Shown one piece after another: positions 26,385 through 35,295 of a stretch of 64,000 nt of DNA. Origin of the DNA: Paenibacillus yonginensis (GTDB lineage Bacteria; Bacillota; Bacilli; Paenibacillales; Paenibacillaceae); the NCBI RefSeq assembly GCF_001685395.1, contig NZ_CP014167.1, positions 372,001-436,000 on the forward strand, read 5' to 3'. The position numbers and the translations under genes are program-made. Under the pieces are notes generated by a model. That model saw nothing but the letters and a program-made list of their open reading frames with translations. It had not been told where the DNA came from and searched no databases. How positions within the stretch are numbered: position 1 is the stretch's first letter; every line of letters begins with the position of its first letter.

Positions 26385-27545
26385 TCAAGATTCTTTCAAA
26401 AATCTTGCTCTCCTGCCGTAAACGGCATAGAGAATCCAGCCGAACACCATGCCGGCCAAAGACAAGGCGGAGATCAGCAGGAACAGCAGCTGACCGCCGG
26501 CGGCTTCATATAAAGCTCCGCCCGCATAAGAAGCTATGATGCCCGATACGCCAAAGAACAGCAGGGCCAAAACCGTCTGTCCGGTCGCCCGCCATTCGGC
26601 CGGCACGATCCGGTACAAATACTGAATCGCCGACGAATAGAAGACCGGGAAGGTCAGCAGCTGCAGGAGCTGGATGTACGCCAGCCAATGCGGATCGGTC
26701 ACCCAGGCGCTGACGAAGAACCGGACGAAATAAAACGCGCCGGCAATCGAAATGGTAATCAGCTCGCGGCCGGGGCGCAGCCACCAGAAGCTGAGGGCAA
26801 ACACGGCGATTTCCGAGCCTGCGGCAAGGAACCAGGCTTGTCCGACAAGGCTGGAGCTGCCGCCGAGCTCTTTGATATAAACGCCGAGGAACGTGTCATT
26901 CATACGGGCTGGAACCGAGCTGATAAACACCAGCAGCAGAAACAGCAGCGTCTCCTTGCTGCCGAGGAAGGCTTTAAGGCTCTTCAGCGTTACCGGCTTG
27001 CCTGCCACCGGAGCGTCGGGCATGCTGATGGTGAGCACCAGGCTGACGAGGGCCAGGCCGGCGAACAGATAAGCGAGGCTGTGGGCGCCGAGATAAGTCA
27101 TAAAATAGCCGGACAGCAGTGCCATGACGCCGTATCCAAGCGCGCCGAACGTGCGGATAGAGCCGTAGCTGGTGCCAGCCGCCTCCGAAACCCGGAAGTT
27201 CAGGCTCTCCGTCAGCGGGTCGATCGGCATCAGCACGAAATAAGTCAGCATGGCCAGCCCGACCAGCAGGCTGTAGGAGCTTGAAGCATACAGGCCGAAT
27301 CCGGTCAGGGCGGATAAAATCAGCAGGACGATGAGCACCTTGCGGATCGTTTTGGTCCGGTCGCTGATCATGCCCCACAGCGGCTGGGCGATAATCGTAA
27401 TGACGCCTCCCGTGCCGATGATAACACCGATCTGGGACGGGTTCAGCCCCTGGTCATCCAGATATACCGGCAAGAACGGAATAAAAATCGCCAGCAGCGC
27501 GAAATAAAAAAAGTTAAAGCCTTTAAGCAAAGATGAATGGCTCAT
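26385..27545 (-). CDS. MFS transporter, 12 TM (MFS_1-like)
   Basis: Secondary transporter of about 386 residues. The ATG at 27545 (MSHSSLLKGFNFFYF) is preceded by GGGAGG at a long spacing; a TTG at 27584 has no site. Twelve hydrophobic segments; motif A is GMISDRTKTIRKVL, and the helix-1 sequence FNFFYFALLAIFIPFLPVYL with the MNDTFLGVYIKELGG stretch resembles the LacY/phenylpropionate-transporter-like group, for which substrates are poorly known. It stands alone. Confidence 0.82.
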   Translation of the reverse strand: MSHSSLLKGFNFFYFALLAIFIPFLPVYLDDQGLNPSQIGVIIGTGGVITIIAQPLWGMISDRTKTIRKVLIVLLILSALTGFGLYASSSYSLLVGLAMLTYFVLMPIDPLTESLNFRVSEAAGTSYGSIRTFGALGYGVMALLSGYFMTYLGAHSLAYLFAGLALVSLVLTISMPDAPVAGKPVTLKSLKAFLGSKETLLFLLLVFISSVPARMNDTFLGVYIKELGGSSSLVGQAWFLAAGSEIAVFALSFWWLRPGRELITISIAGAFYFVRFFVSAWVTDPHWLAYIQLLQLLTFPVFYSSAIQYLYRIVPAEWRATGQTVLALLFFGVSGIIASYAGGALYEAAGGQLLFLLISALSLAGMVFGWILYAVYGRRARFLKES

Positions 27546-27698
27546 GGATCGTCGATCTTCCTCCCGATAACCTAATATCTTCAATTTATCATAGTTTACC
27601 GGTTATGTTACACTTAAACGGAATTCATAAACCTATTATTCCCTTAAGGATTATATAAAGAAACGATACTTGGGAGATTGTAAGGAGAGTCAGCAGAA

Positions 27699-28460
27699 AT
27701 GAGACTGGTATCATGGAACGTTAATGGTTTGAGGGCCGCTGTGAGCAAAGGGTTTCAGGATTATTTCAACCGCGTGGACGCCGATATTTTCTGCGTGCAG
27801 GAGACCAAACTCCAGGCCGGGCAAATTACGATGGAGCATGGGGAAGAATATGAGCAGTATTGGAATTATGCAGTGAAGAAAGGTTATTCAGGCACCGCAG
27901 TATTTACCCGGATCAAACCTTTGTCCGTCTGGTACGGCCTGGAGGAGGATTCAGAGGCCGAGGGGCGCACCATTACGCTGGAATTCGAATCTTTTTATCT
28001 CGTGAATGTCTATACGCCAAACGCAAAAAGAGATCTGTCTCGCCTGACTTACAGGCTGGAATGGGAGGATCGGTTCCGGCAGTATCTGCAGGACCTGGAC
28101 AGCAGGAAGCCGGTTATCGTCTGCGGCGATCTGAATGTGGCCCACCAGGAGATTGATCTGAAAAATGCGGCGTCCAACCGCGGCAATTCCGGTTTCACAG
28201 ATGAGGAGCGGGCCAAAATGACCGAGCTGCTCGAATCGGGATTCGTGGACACGTTCCGTCATTTCTACCCGGACGCCACAGACGTTTACAGCTGGTGGTC
28301 CTATATGATGAAGGTCAGGGAACGGAACATCGGCTGGCGCATCGATTATTTCCTGGCCTCGGAGAGGCTGCTGCCGCTGCTGCGCGATGCCAAGATCGAC
28401 ACGGCCATTCTGGGCAGCGATCACTGCCCGATTATTCTGGAGATGGATGATCTGACTTAA
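27699..28460 (+). CDS. exoA: Exodeoxyribonuclease III / AP endonuclease ExoA
   Basis: Repairs abasic sites and degrades 3' ends. The 253 residues follow B. subtilis ExoA closely: SWNVNGLRA, the metal ligand Glu in QETKLQ, catalytic GDLNVAHQEIDL, WSYMMKVRERNIGWRIDYFL and the general base GSDHCPI at the end. AAGGAG lies about 12 nt before the ATG. It is a single gene, divergent from the MFS gene. Confidence 0.95.
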   Translation: MRLVSWNVNGLRAAVSKGFQDYFNRVDADIFCVQETKLQAGQITMEHGEEYEQYWNYAVKKGYSGTAVFTRIKPLSVWYGLEEDSEAEGRTITLEFESFYLVNVYTPNAKRDLSRLTYRLEWEDRFRQYLQDLDSRKPVIVCGDLNVAHQEIDLKNAASNRGNSGFTDEERAKMTELLESGFVDTFRHFYPDATDVYSWWSYMMKVRERNIGWRIDYFLASERLLPLLRDAKIDTAILGSDHCPIILEMDDLT

Positions 28461-28613
28461 AGCTCAAGGCGATCAAGCTCTGAACCGGAGTCAGACAAGG
28501 GGCGGCGAGCCGGCTGTTAGGCAATGCCGGTCCGCTTGTGCCCATCTCATGTTAATATAGAACAAAAACAAGCTGCTCAAATAGCTGGCTAATGAAAAGT
28601 GGAGGACTGCAAC

Positions 28614-29846
28614 ATGAAAGATTTTGAAGTTATGCTGAACAAATATGCAGAGCTGGTTGTCAAGGTTGGCGTCAACATTCAGCCCGGACAAATTCTGCTG
28701 GTGAACGCGCCGCTGGAAACGGTGGATTTTACGCGTTTGATCGTTGCTAAAGCTTATGAAGCCGGAGCGAAATTCGTCCAGGTGGATTGGGAGGACGAGC
28801 AGGTGACACGCATCCGCTATGAGAAAGCGCCTGACGAATCGTTTGGCTATTATCCGAAATGGCAGGCGGACACGATGGAGCAGCTGGCTGAAAGCGGCGG
28901 GGCCGTCCTACATATCAAGGTTCCGAATCCGGAGCTGTTCAAAGGTATAGATTCGTCCAAGGTGGCGAAACAAGTAAAAGCCGCCGCGGTAGTGCGCGAG
29001 AAATATCAATCTTACGTGCGCAGCAACAAGGTTGTCTGGTCTCTGATCAAAGCCCCGACCCGCGACTGGGCCAATAAAGTCTTTGCTGACCTTCCGGAAG
29101 AGGAACGGGTGCCTGCGATGTGGGAGGCCGTATTCAAGATGAACCGGGTGCAGGCGGACAACGATCCGATCCAGGCCTGGAAAGAACATATCGCTGCGCT
29201 TAAAGAAACGCAGAACCGCATGAACACGAAACGTTACAAAGCGCTGCACTACCGCGCGCCGGGCACCGATCTGCGGGTCGAGCTGCCTGAAGGCCATCTT
29301 TGGCTTGGCGGCGGCGATCACGCCGAATCCGGCACTTATTTTGTGGCCAATATGCCAACTGAAGAAATTTATACGATGCCCAAGCGCACCGGCGTGAACG
29401 GCACGGTTGTCAGCACGATGCCGCTGAACCTGAACGGCCGGCTGGTAGAAGGCATCAAACTGACGTTCAAGGACGGCAAGGTAGTGGACTATGATGCGGA
29501 GTCCGGACGCGAGCATCTCACTTCCCTGCTGGAGACCGATGAAGGCGCGTCTTATCTGGGCGAGGTGGCGCTGGTACCCCATCTGTCGCCGATTTCCGAG
29601 ATGAACCGCATATTCTACAACACCGGCATTGATGAAAATGCTTCCTGCCATTTCGCTTTGGGCAGCTGCTATCCGGTCAATATCGAAGGCGGCACCAAGC
29701 TGAGCAAGGAGGAGCTGCAGGCGAAGGGCGGCAACGTCAGCCTCACGCATGTCGATTTCATGATCGGCTCCGCGCAGCTGGAAATTGACGGCGAGCTGGA
29801 GGACGGCAGCGTGGAAGCCGTGTTCCGCGCCGGAAACTGGGCTTAA
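28614..29846 (+). CDS. ampS: M29-family aminopeptidase
   Basis: Cytoplasmic, two-metal aminopeptidase of 410 residues with broad N-terminal specificity. The ATG at 28614 follows GTGGAGG by 8 nt; the GTG at 28599 is part of that site. M29 features are seen throughout: NIQPGQILLVNAPLE, the metal ligands in GEVALVPHLSPIS and ENASCHFALGSCYP, and the C-terminal HVDFMIGS. The protein matches the AmpS/PepS group of Bacillota. Confidence 0.92.
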   Translation: MKDFEVMLNKYAELVVKVGVNIQPGQILLVNAPLETVDFTRLIVAKAYEAGAKFVQVDWEDEQVTRIRYEKAPDESFGYYPKWQADTMEQLAESGGAVLHIKVPNPELFKGIDSSKVAKQVKAAAVVREKYQSYVRSNKVVWSLIKAPTRDWANKVFADLPEEERVPAMWEAVFKMNRVQADNDPIQAWKEHIAALKETQNRMNTKRYKALHYRAPGTDLRVELPEGHLWLGGGDHAESGTYFVANMPTEEIYTMPKRTGVNGTVVSTMPLNLNGRLVEGIKLTFKDGKVVDYDAESGREHLTSLLETDEGASYLGEVALVPHLSPISEMNRIFYNTGIDENASCHFALGSCYPVNIEGGTKLSKEELQAKGGNVSLTHVDFMIGSAQLEIDGELEDGSVEAVFRAGNWA

Positions 29847-29861
29847 AGCAGGCGGAAATTC

Positions 29862-29878
29862 AGTTAGCTAGGCTAACT
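29862..29878. promoter_or_regulatory. 17-bp inverted repeat upstream of bceR
   Basis: AGTTAGC-TAG-GCTAACT, perfect, between the aminopeptidase stop and bceR. It could be a weak terminator (no T tract) or an operator for the bceRS transcript. Confidence 0.4.
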
Positions 29879-29925
29879 AGGTAACCGGCCGAACAGGATG
29901 CTCAATATAGATGGCAGGTGGTTGT

Positions 29926-30618
29926 TTGTTTAGAATCTTATTGATTGAAGACGATCAAACCTTATTCCAGGAGGTCAAGGAGCGGCTGACCCAGTGGTCT
30001 TATGAAGTCCGCGGAATAAACGATTTCAGCCAGGTGCTGGAGGAATATACGGCAATGAAGCCGGATCTTGTGCTGATCGATATCCAGCTGCCCAAATTTG
30101 ACGGCTTTCATTGGTGCCGGATGATCCGGGCCCATTCCAATGTGCCGATCATCTTCCTGTCCTCGCGGGATCATCCAACGGACATGGTTATGGCTATGCA
30201 GCTTGGGGCGGACGACTACGTCCAGAAGCCGTTCCATTTCGAGGTGCTGGTGGCCAAGATTCAGGCCACCTTGCGCAGGGTCTACAACTACAGCAGCGAT
30301 ACGGCTGCAACGTTTAAAACCTGGTGCGGCGCGGCGGTGGATTACGAGAAAAATACCGTCACAAATGAAATCGGCGTCATTGAGCTGACCCGGAATGAGA
30401 TTCTGATCCTGAAGCAGCTGATCGAACATAAAAACAAGGTGGTCAGCCGGGAGCACCTGATTCGCAGCCTATGGGAGGATGAACGGTTCGTCAGCGATAA
30501 TACGCTAACCGTCAATTTGAACCGGCTGCGAAAGAAACTGGAGGAGATCGGGCTGGATCAGCAGATTGAAACCAAGGTCGGCCTCGGTTACATGGCTGTG
30601 GAAGAGGCTGTCCCATGA
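29926..30618 (+). CDS. bceR: BceR-type response regulator (OmpR family)
   Basis: Response regulator of about 230 residues that activates an antimicrobial-peptide exporter. A TTG at 29926 (FRILLIEDD) fits AGGTGG just upstream and the family start; an ATG at 29911 gives five extra residues but lacks a site. The receiver phospho-Asp is D52 (LIDIQLP), preceded by the acidic pair ED/D at 8-10, and the OmpR winged helix at the C-terminus shows SREHLIRSLWEDERFVSDNTL. Its ATGA overlap with bceS shows coupling. A matching operator lies before bceA. Confidence 0.9.
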   Translation: MFRILLIEDDQTLFQEVKERLTQWSYEVRGINDFSQVLEEYTAMKPDLVLIDIQLPKFDGFHWCRMIRAHSNVPIIFLSSRDHPTDMVMAMQLGADDYVQKPFHFEVLVAKIQATLRRVYNYSSDTAATFKTWCGAAVDYEKNTVTNEIGVIELTRNEILILKQLIEHKNKVVSREHLIRSLWEDERFVSDNTLTVNLNRLRKKLEEIGLDQQIETKVGLGYMAVEEAVP

Positions 30619-31619
30619 TCGGTAAGTTCCTGCGCGAGCGCTTGGCCTGGATATGGTTTATTGTGCTCCAGCAGGTCCTCATCCTGTTTGTGGCTTATGT
30701 CGATGCGGCCATTCCTTTCTGGCCGGTGGCTTATATCGTGTTTCTGTCCGTGCTGCTCCTGCTCATGTTCCTTGTGTACAGATATGTCAAGGAAACCCGC
30801 TTCTACCGGAGTCTGCAGGAGTGGAACACCAGCCTGGACAAACAAGGCATCCAGGAGCCTGAAAGTCCGTTCGAGCGGATGGTTGACGAGAGCATCACGC
30901 AGCAGACGGAGTGGCTGCGCCAGACCGCTTCCCGCAATCAGATTCTGCTGGAGAGCGAGAAGGACGATCTGCTGGCCTGGATTCATGAGGTGAAGACGCC
31001 GCTGACCGCCATGCACCTCATGATTGAGCGGATGGAGGACTCGAAGGAGAAGTCCAATCTGACCTATGAATGGCTGCGCGTCCATCTGCTGCTCGATCAG
31101 CAGCTGCACAGCAAGCGGATCTCCTTTCTTGAAAATGACCTGTATATCGAGAAGCTTGACTTAAAGTCGCTGCTTGTCCCGGAAATCAGGTCCCTGCAGT
31201 CCTGGTGCATGCAGAAAGGGGTCGGGATTGAGCTTCGTTTGGAAGCTCCCGAGGTCTACAGCGATGCGAAATGGCTGTCCTTCATCTTCCGCCAGCTGCT
31301 GACCAATGCGATTAAATACAGCGACAACAACGACATTACAATCGTGAGCCGGCTGCAAGGCGGCCAGGTCGTGGCGGAGGTGCAGGATGAGGGACGCGGG
31401 ATCGAAGCCCAGGATCTTCCCCGCATCTTCGACAAAGGGTTTACCTCGACGACCCGGCACGGGGACCAGGCGTCGACCGGGATGGGGCTTTACCTGTCGC
31501 GACGTGCGGCCGAGGCCTTGTCAATCCGCCTTCAAGCGGATTCCGCGCCGGGCCGAGGAACAAGGATGATCCTTGTTTTTCCGAGCAGGAATGAATTTGT
31601 GGATATGATAAGCATGTGA
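30615..31619 (+). CDS. bceS: BceS-type intramembrane-sensing histidine kinase
   Basis: Sensor kinase of 334 residues with two helices (about 12-30 and 36-55) separated by only a few outside residues, so it has no sensor domain of its own. In this family the partner ABC transporter does the sensing. The phospho-His is H124 in WIHEVKTPL, and the ATPase has N ([13 protein letters not shown]), G1 ([10 protein letters not shown]) and G2 ([10 protein letters not shown]) boxes. It overlaps bceR by 4 bp; the stop lies inside the BceR-type operator of the next promoter. Confidence 0.92.
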   Translation: MIGKFLRERLAWIWFIVLQQVLILFVAYVDAAIPFWPVAYIVFLSVLLLLMFLVYRYVKETRFYRSLQEWNTSLDKQGIQEPESPFERMVDESITQQTEWLRQTASRNQILLESEKDDLLAWIHEVKTPLTAMHLMIERMEDSKEKSNLTYEWLRVHLLLDQQLHSKRISFLENDLYIEKLDLKSLLVPEIRSLQSWCMQKGVGIELRLEAPEVYSDAKWLSFIFRQLLTNAIKYSDNNDITIVSRLQGGQVVAEVQDEGRGIEAQDLPRIFDKGFTSTTRHGDQASTGMGLYLSRRAAEALSIRLQADSAPGRGTRMILVFPSRNEFVDMISM

Positions 31620-31646
31620 CGTTATTGTCACATGCTTATCTTGTTT
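31607..31646 (+). terminator. Stem-loop at the end of bceS (possible terminator overlapping an operator)
   Basis: Perfect 14-bp arms GATAAGCATGTGAC and GTCACATGCTTATC around GTTATT, followed by TTGTTTTGTT. It can end the bceRS transcript, while its core is also the BceR operator. Confidence 0.55.
31615..31632. promoter_or_regulatory. BceR-type operator upstream of bceA
   Basis: TGTGACG-TTAT-TGTCACA is a 7-4-7 inverted repeat of the form described for BceR-like regulators of Bacillus. It is about 115 bp upstream of bceA and overlaps the bceS stop codon. Confidence 0.7.
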
Positions 31647-31746
31647 TGTTAGGCGAATCAAACGCCTGAACCCCGACTCTTTTTATATACTGGGTACAGA
31701 TCAAGGCCGATTGGGCCCAAAAAATGAAAAACAGAGGGGTATTACT

Positions 31747-32508
31747 ATGAGTATATTGGAAGCTCGCAAGATCCATAAAATCTACGGCAGCAAGCTGAAC
31801 AGCCAGGAAGTGCTGAAGGGAATCGATATAACGATCGAAGAAGGGGAATTCGTCAGCATTATGGGACCGTCGGGTTCCGGCAAAACCACTTTGCTGAATG
31901 TGCTGTCGTCCATCGACAAGCTGAGTCACGGCTCGATCCGCATTAACGAAGCGGAGATGACGAACATGAAGGAGAAGCAGCTGGCCGAATTCCGCAAGCG
32001 GCATCTCGGTTTTATCTTTCAGGACTACAACCTGCTGGATACGCTGACAGTCAAAGAAAATATCCTGCTGCCGCTCTCGATTTCGAAGACGCCAAAAAAG
32101 GAAGCGAGCGAACGGTTTAAGTCCGTTGCCGCAGAGCTTGGCATTTTGGAGCTGGCGGACAAATACCCGAACGAAATTTCGGGCGGACAGAAGCAGCGCA
32201 CCTCGGCGGCCCGGGCGTTTATCCATGAGCCGAGCATTATTTTTGCCGATGAGCCGACAGGCGCCTTGGATTCGAAATCAGCCTCCGACCTGCTGAACAA
32301 GCTGAGCGAGCTGAACCGCAGCCGCCGGTCGACGATCGTTATGGTTACGCATGATCCGGTAGCCGCAAGCTACTGCAGCCGGGTGATTTTTATCAAGGAC
32401 GGACAAGTTTATACCCAGCTGAACCGCGGGGCTCAGGACCGGCAGGTGTTCTTCCAGGATATTATGAAAACGCAGGGCGTGCTGGGCGGGGTGCAGCATG
32501 AATATTAA
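31747..32508 (+). CDS. bceA: BceA-type ABC transporter ATPase
   Basis: ATPase of a peptide-antibiotic detoxification transporter (bacitracin-like group). The ATG at 31747 has AGAGGGG 7 nt upstream; the frame opens earlier at 31711. The 253 residues contain Walker [11 protein letters not shown]-loop [12 protein letters not shown], signature SGGQKQR, Walker [14 protein letters not shown] and the H-loop THD: the MacB/LolD-like pattern of BceA. It overlaps bceB by 11 bp. Confidence 0.93.
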   Translation: MSILEARKIHKIYGSKLNSQEVLKGIDITIEEGEFVSIMGPSGSGKTTLLNVLSSIDKLSHGSIRINEAEMTNMKEKQLAEFRKRHLGFIFQDYNLLDTLTVKENILLPLSISKTPKKEASERFKSVAAELGILELADKYPNEISGGQKQRTSAARAFIHEPSIIFADEPTGALDSKSASDLLNKLSELNRSRRSTIVMVTHDPVAASYCSRVIFIKDGQVYTQLNRGAQDRQVFFQDIMKTQGVLGGVQHEY

Positions 32509-34432
32509 TCATCTGATCTGGCGCAATCTGCGCAAAAATCTCAAAAACTATTATCTCTACGTATTTGCGCTCATTTTCAGCTCGGCGCTGTATTTCTCTT
32601 TCGTCACCCTGCAGTATGACCCGTCTATGGACGAAACGAAAGGTTCCATCAAAGGGGGAGCAGCCCTGGGTGCCGCCTCCGTGCTGTTGGTGGCAATCGT
32701 GGCGATTTTTCTGCTGTACGCGAACAGTATTTTTATCAAACGCCGCAGCAAGGAGATCGGTTTGTTTCAATTGATCGGTCTGACGAAGCAGCGGATCTTC
32801 CGCATTCTCAGCGCCGAGAATCTCATGCTGTACTTCGGTTCGCTGGTTGTGGGCATTCTGGTCGGCTTCTCGTTCTCCCGACTGATGCTGATGATTTTGT
32901 TCAAAATTATCGGGATAGAAACGGAAGCGGCGATGAACTTTTCCAGTCAGGCTTTGGGACAGACCCTGCTTGTCTTCTGCGGCATCTACCTTCTGATTAT
33001 GCTGATGAACTACACGTTTATTCTACGGCAGAGCATTTTGTCGCTGTTCAGGGTCCGTTCTTCGACCGAGACCAAGGTAAGCAAGCTGTCCTTCTGGGAA
33101 ATCGTAATGGGACTGCTTGGCATCGGTTTTATTCTTGCAGGATATTATGTCTCCTCCAAGCTGTTCGGAGGGGATTTCGTCTCGATGTTTCAACTGTTTG
33201 GAGCAATGCTGTTCATCTTGGCAGCCGTCATTATCGGCACTTATTTGTTTTATAAGGGGTCTGTCAGCTTTATTTTTAAATCGATCCGCAAGAGCAAGGG
33301 CGGTTATCTGGACATTACGGATGTGCTCTCCCTGTCGTCGATCATGTTCCGCATGAAATCAAGCGCGCTGATGCTGACGATTATTACAACCGTTTCGGCG
33401 CTGGCGATCGGGCTACTGTCGTTGTCTTATATTTCGTATTATTCCGCGGAGAAATCGGCCGCCGATTCGGTACCGCTTGATTTTGCAATTACCCAAAACG
33501 AAGATGCCGACATGCTCGACAGGGCTTTGACTGAACAAGGGATCGGTTTCTCGACGAAAAAGGTAGACGTGATCCACGTTCCTGCCGATCTCAGTCAAAT
33601 TCAGGACGGCGGCGCAAGCGCGCTGATTTCGAGCGGCGGTGAAACCATCGGCCTGGCCGTGATCGGGGATCAATCGGTTGAAAAGCTGGATCTGGCTGCG
33701 GATGAAGCGGTCTTCACCGGGGGGAATGATCTGCTTCAGAAATTTTTGCCGCTTAAGGATTCAGGCGATATTAAGCTGCTTTCCGGCGGCACGGACGTTC
33801 CGCTAAGGTATCTGGGTTTGCGTTCCGAGCACATCATTTCTTCGCAGTATTCGTACGGCACGATGCCTACGCTGGTTGTGGATGAAGTTTTGTTTGAACG
33901 GCTGAAGGCCAGTAGTGAAGATGTCTTTCATTACACGGGGGTCAAAATTACCGATCCTGCCAAACTGGACCAGGCCAACGAGATTTACCACAATCTCTAT
34001 GATCAGATGAAGGGGGATCCGCTTTCGAGGCAGGAACTGGTAGAGCGGCAGAAGTTGAGCATGGGCCTCGTCATGTTTATCGTTGGCTTCCTCGGCTTGA
34101 CCTTTCTCATTACCTCGGGCTGCATTCTGTATTTCAAACAGACCGGAGAAAGTGAAGAGGAGAAGGACAGCTATACCATTTTGCGCAAGCTCGGGTTTAC
34201 ACGCGGAGATCTGCAGAAGGGCATAAGGGTGAAGCAGGTGTTCAACTTCGGCATTCCGCTTGTCGTGGGCCTTTGCCACAGCTATTTTGCCGTCCAGTCC
34301 GGATGGTTCCTGTTCGGCACCGAGGTCTGGACCCCGATGCTGATCGTCATGGCGCTTTATACCGTGCTTTATTCGATCTTTGGCATTTTGTCCGTTCAGC
34401 ATTATAAGAAGGTGATTAAACAGGCGCTTTAA
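32498..34432 (+). CDS. bceB: BceB-type ABC transporter permease
   Basis: Permease of 644 residues with ten predicted membrane helices and two FtsX-like parts. A large outside domain of about 200 residues sits between helices 7 and 8 (roughly residues 315-510), where BceB proteins recognise the peptide-lipid complex. It forms the sensory complex with BceS as well as the resistance pump. The drug specificity (bacitracin, lantibiotics or other lipid II cycle inhibitors) cannot be read from sequence. Confidence 0.92.
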   Translation: MNINHLIWRNLRKNLKNYYLYVFALIFSSALYFSFVTLQYDPSMDETKGSIKGGAALGAASVLLVAIVAIFLLYANSIFIKRRSKEIGLFQLIGLTKQRIFRILSAENLMLYFGSLVVGILVGFSFSRLMLMILFKIIGIETEAAMNFSSQALGQTLLVFCGIYLLIMLMNYTFILRQSILSLFRVRSSTETKVSKLSFWEIVMGLLGIGFILAGYYVSSKLFGGDFVSMFQLFGAMLFILAAVIIGTYLFYKGSVSFIFKSIRKSKGGYLDITDVLSLSSIMFRMKSSALMLTIITTVSALAIGLLSLSYISYYSAEKSAADSVPLDFAITQNEDADMLDRALTEQGIGFSTKKVDVIHVPADLSQIQDGGASALISSGGETIGLAVIGDQSVEKLDLAADEAVFTGGNDLLQKFLPLKDSGDIKLLSGGTDVPLRYLGLRSEHIISSQYSYGTMPTLVVDEVLFERLKASSEDVFHYTGVKITDPAKLDQANEIYHNLYDQMKGDPLSRQELVERQKLSMGLVMFIVGFLGLTFLITSGCILYFKQTGESEEEKDSYTILRKLGFTRGDLQKGIRVKQVFNFGIPLVVGLCHSYFAVQSGWFLFGTEVWTPMLIVMALYTVLYSIFGILSVQHYKKVIKQAL

Positions 34433-34552
34433 CCCGCTGTAAAGGGCGCTGCAAATTTTTGAAATTGATTTTGCAACCTTTTGAAGACTATCTCTGTCTG
34501 AATAGATAGAAGTAAATAATACCAATAAACTAAACAGAAGAGGTGTCTCGCT

Positions 34553-35251
34553 ATGGTAAAATCTATACAATCGGCAAAATCGAAGAAACGTAAATTTGCG
34601 GCTGGTTTCACAGCCCTTTGCTTGACCATATCCCTTGGTAGCCAAGTGTTTGCTGCTGATGCAGGCTTCAGCGACCTAAACGGCGTAAATGGCCAGGACA
34701 AAATCCTTTCCCTTCAGGAAAAAGGCCTGCTTAAAGGAACGGGCCATGACGAATTCCGTCCGGACGCCAGCCTGACCAATGCCGAAGCGGTGCAAATGAT
34801 CGCTAACGGTCTGTCGGTGATCGCGGCCGCTCAATCGGCGGAAGCCGCAGAGAAAGGCATATTCATCAACGTGGTGGATACCGCCTGGTATGCGCAGGCT
34901 TTCCTTGATGCTTCGAATAAAGGCCTGGAGATCGACAGCACCGTTGTTCCTTCCCAGTCGATGACCCGTGAGCAGTATACGGCTTATCTGGTGCAGGTGG
35001 TTGAGAAATGGGCCAACCTGCCGATGGTGAATCTCGTGCCAAAAGACATCGCCGATGAAGCAGACTTGAATCCGGTTTACCAAGGCGCAGTGCAGAGGGC
35101 TTTGGCCTGGAACATCACTACGCTTGACGACAACGGCAAATTCAATCCTAAAGGCAGCGTAACCCGCGCCGAAGCGGCAGTTATGCTGTACAATATGCTT
35201 GAATTCGTGAATAGTCATCCATTTTCTGCTCCGGCTTCTGCCGGCGAGTAA
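34553..35251 (+). CDS. Secreted SLH-domain protein
   Basis: Exported protein of 232 residues. The signal peptide is Lys-rich then hydrophobic, with a likely cut after VFAAD near residue 35. Two recognisable S-layer homology units are present, at about 38-90 (FSDLNGVNGQDKILSLQEKG ... FRPDASLTNAEAVQMI) and 165-215 (ALAWNITTLDDNGKFNPKG ... VTRAEAAVMLYNML), with a more degenerate one between. SLH domains hold proteins to pyruvylated wall polymer. There is no catalytic domain, so it is a small wall-bound protein of unknown role. A group II intron stands right behind its terminator. Confidence 0.88.
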   Translation: MVKSIQSAKSKKRKFAAGFTALCLTISLGSQVFAADAGFSDLNGVNGQDKILSLQEKGLLKGTGHDEFRPDASLTNAEAVQMIANGLSVIAAAQSAEAAEKGIFINVVDTAWYAQAFLDASNKGLEIDSTVVPSQSMTREQYTAYLVQVVEKWANLPMVNLVPKDIADEADLNPVYQGAVQRALAWNITTLDDNGKFNPKGSVTRAEAAVMLYNMLEFVNSHPFSAPASAGE

Positions 35252-35266
35252 TATCGTTTAAACCGC

Positions 35267-35294
35267 AAGCCGCGCCTCGTGCGCGGCTTTTTTT
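35267..35294 (+). terminator. Terminator of the SLH gene (intron target)
   Basis: AAGCCGCGC and GCGCGGCTT around CTCGT, with seven T to 35294. The group II intron begins two bases after the T run. Confidence 0.92.
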
Positions 35295-35295
35295 A

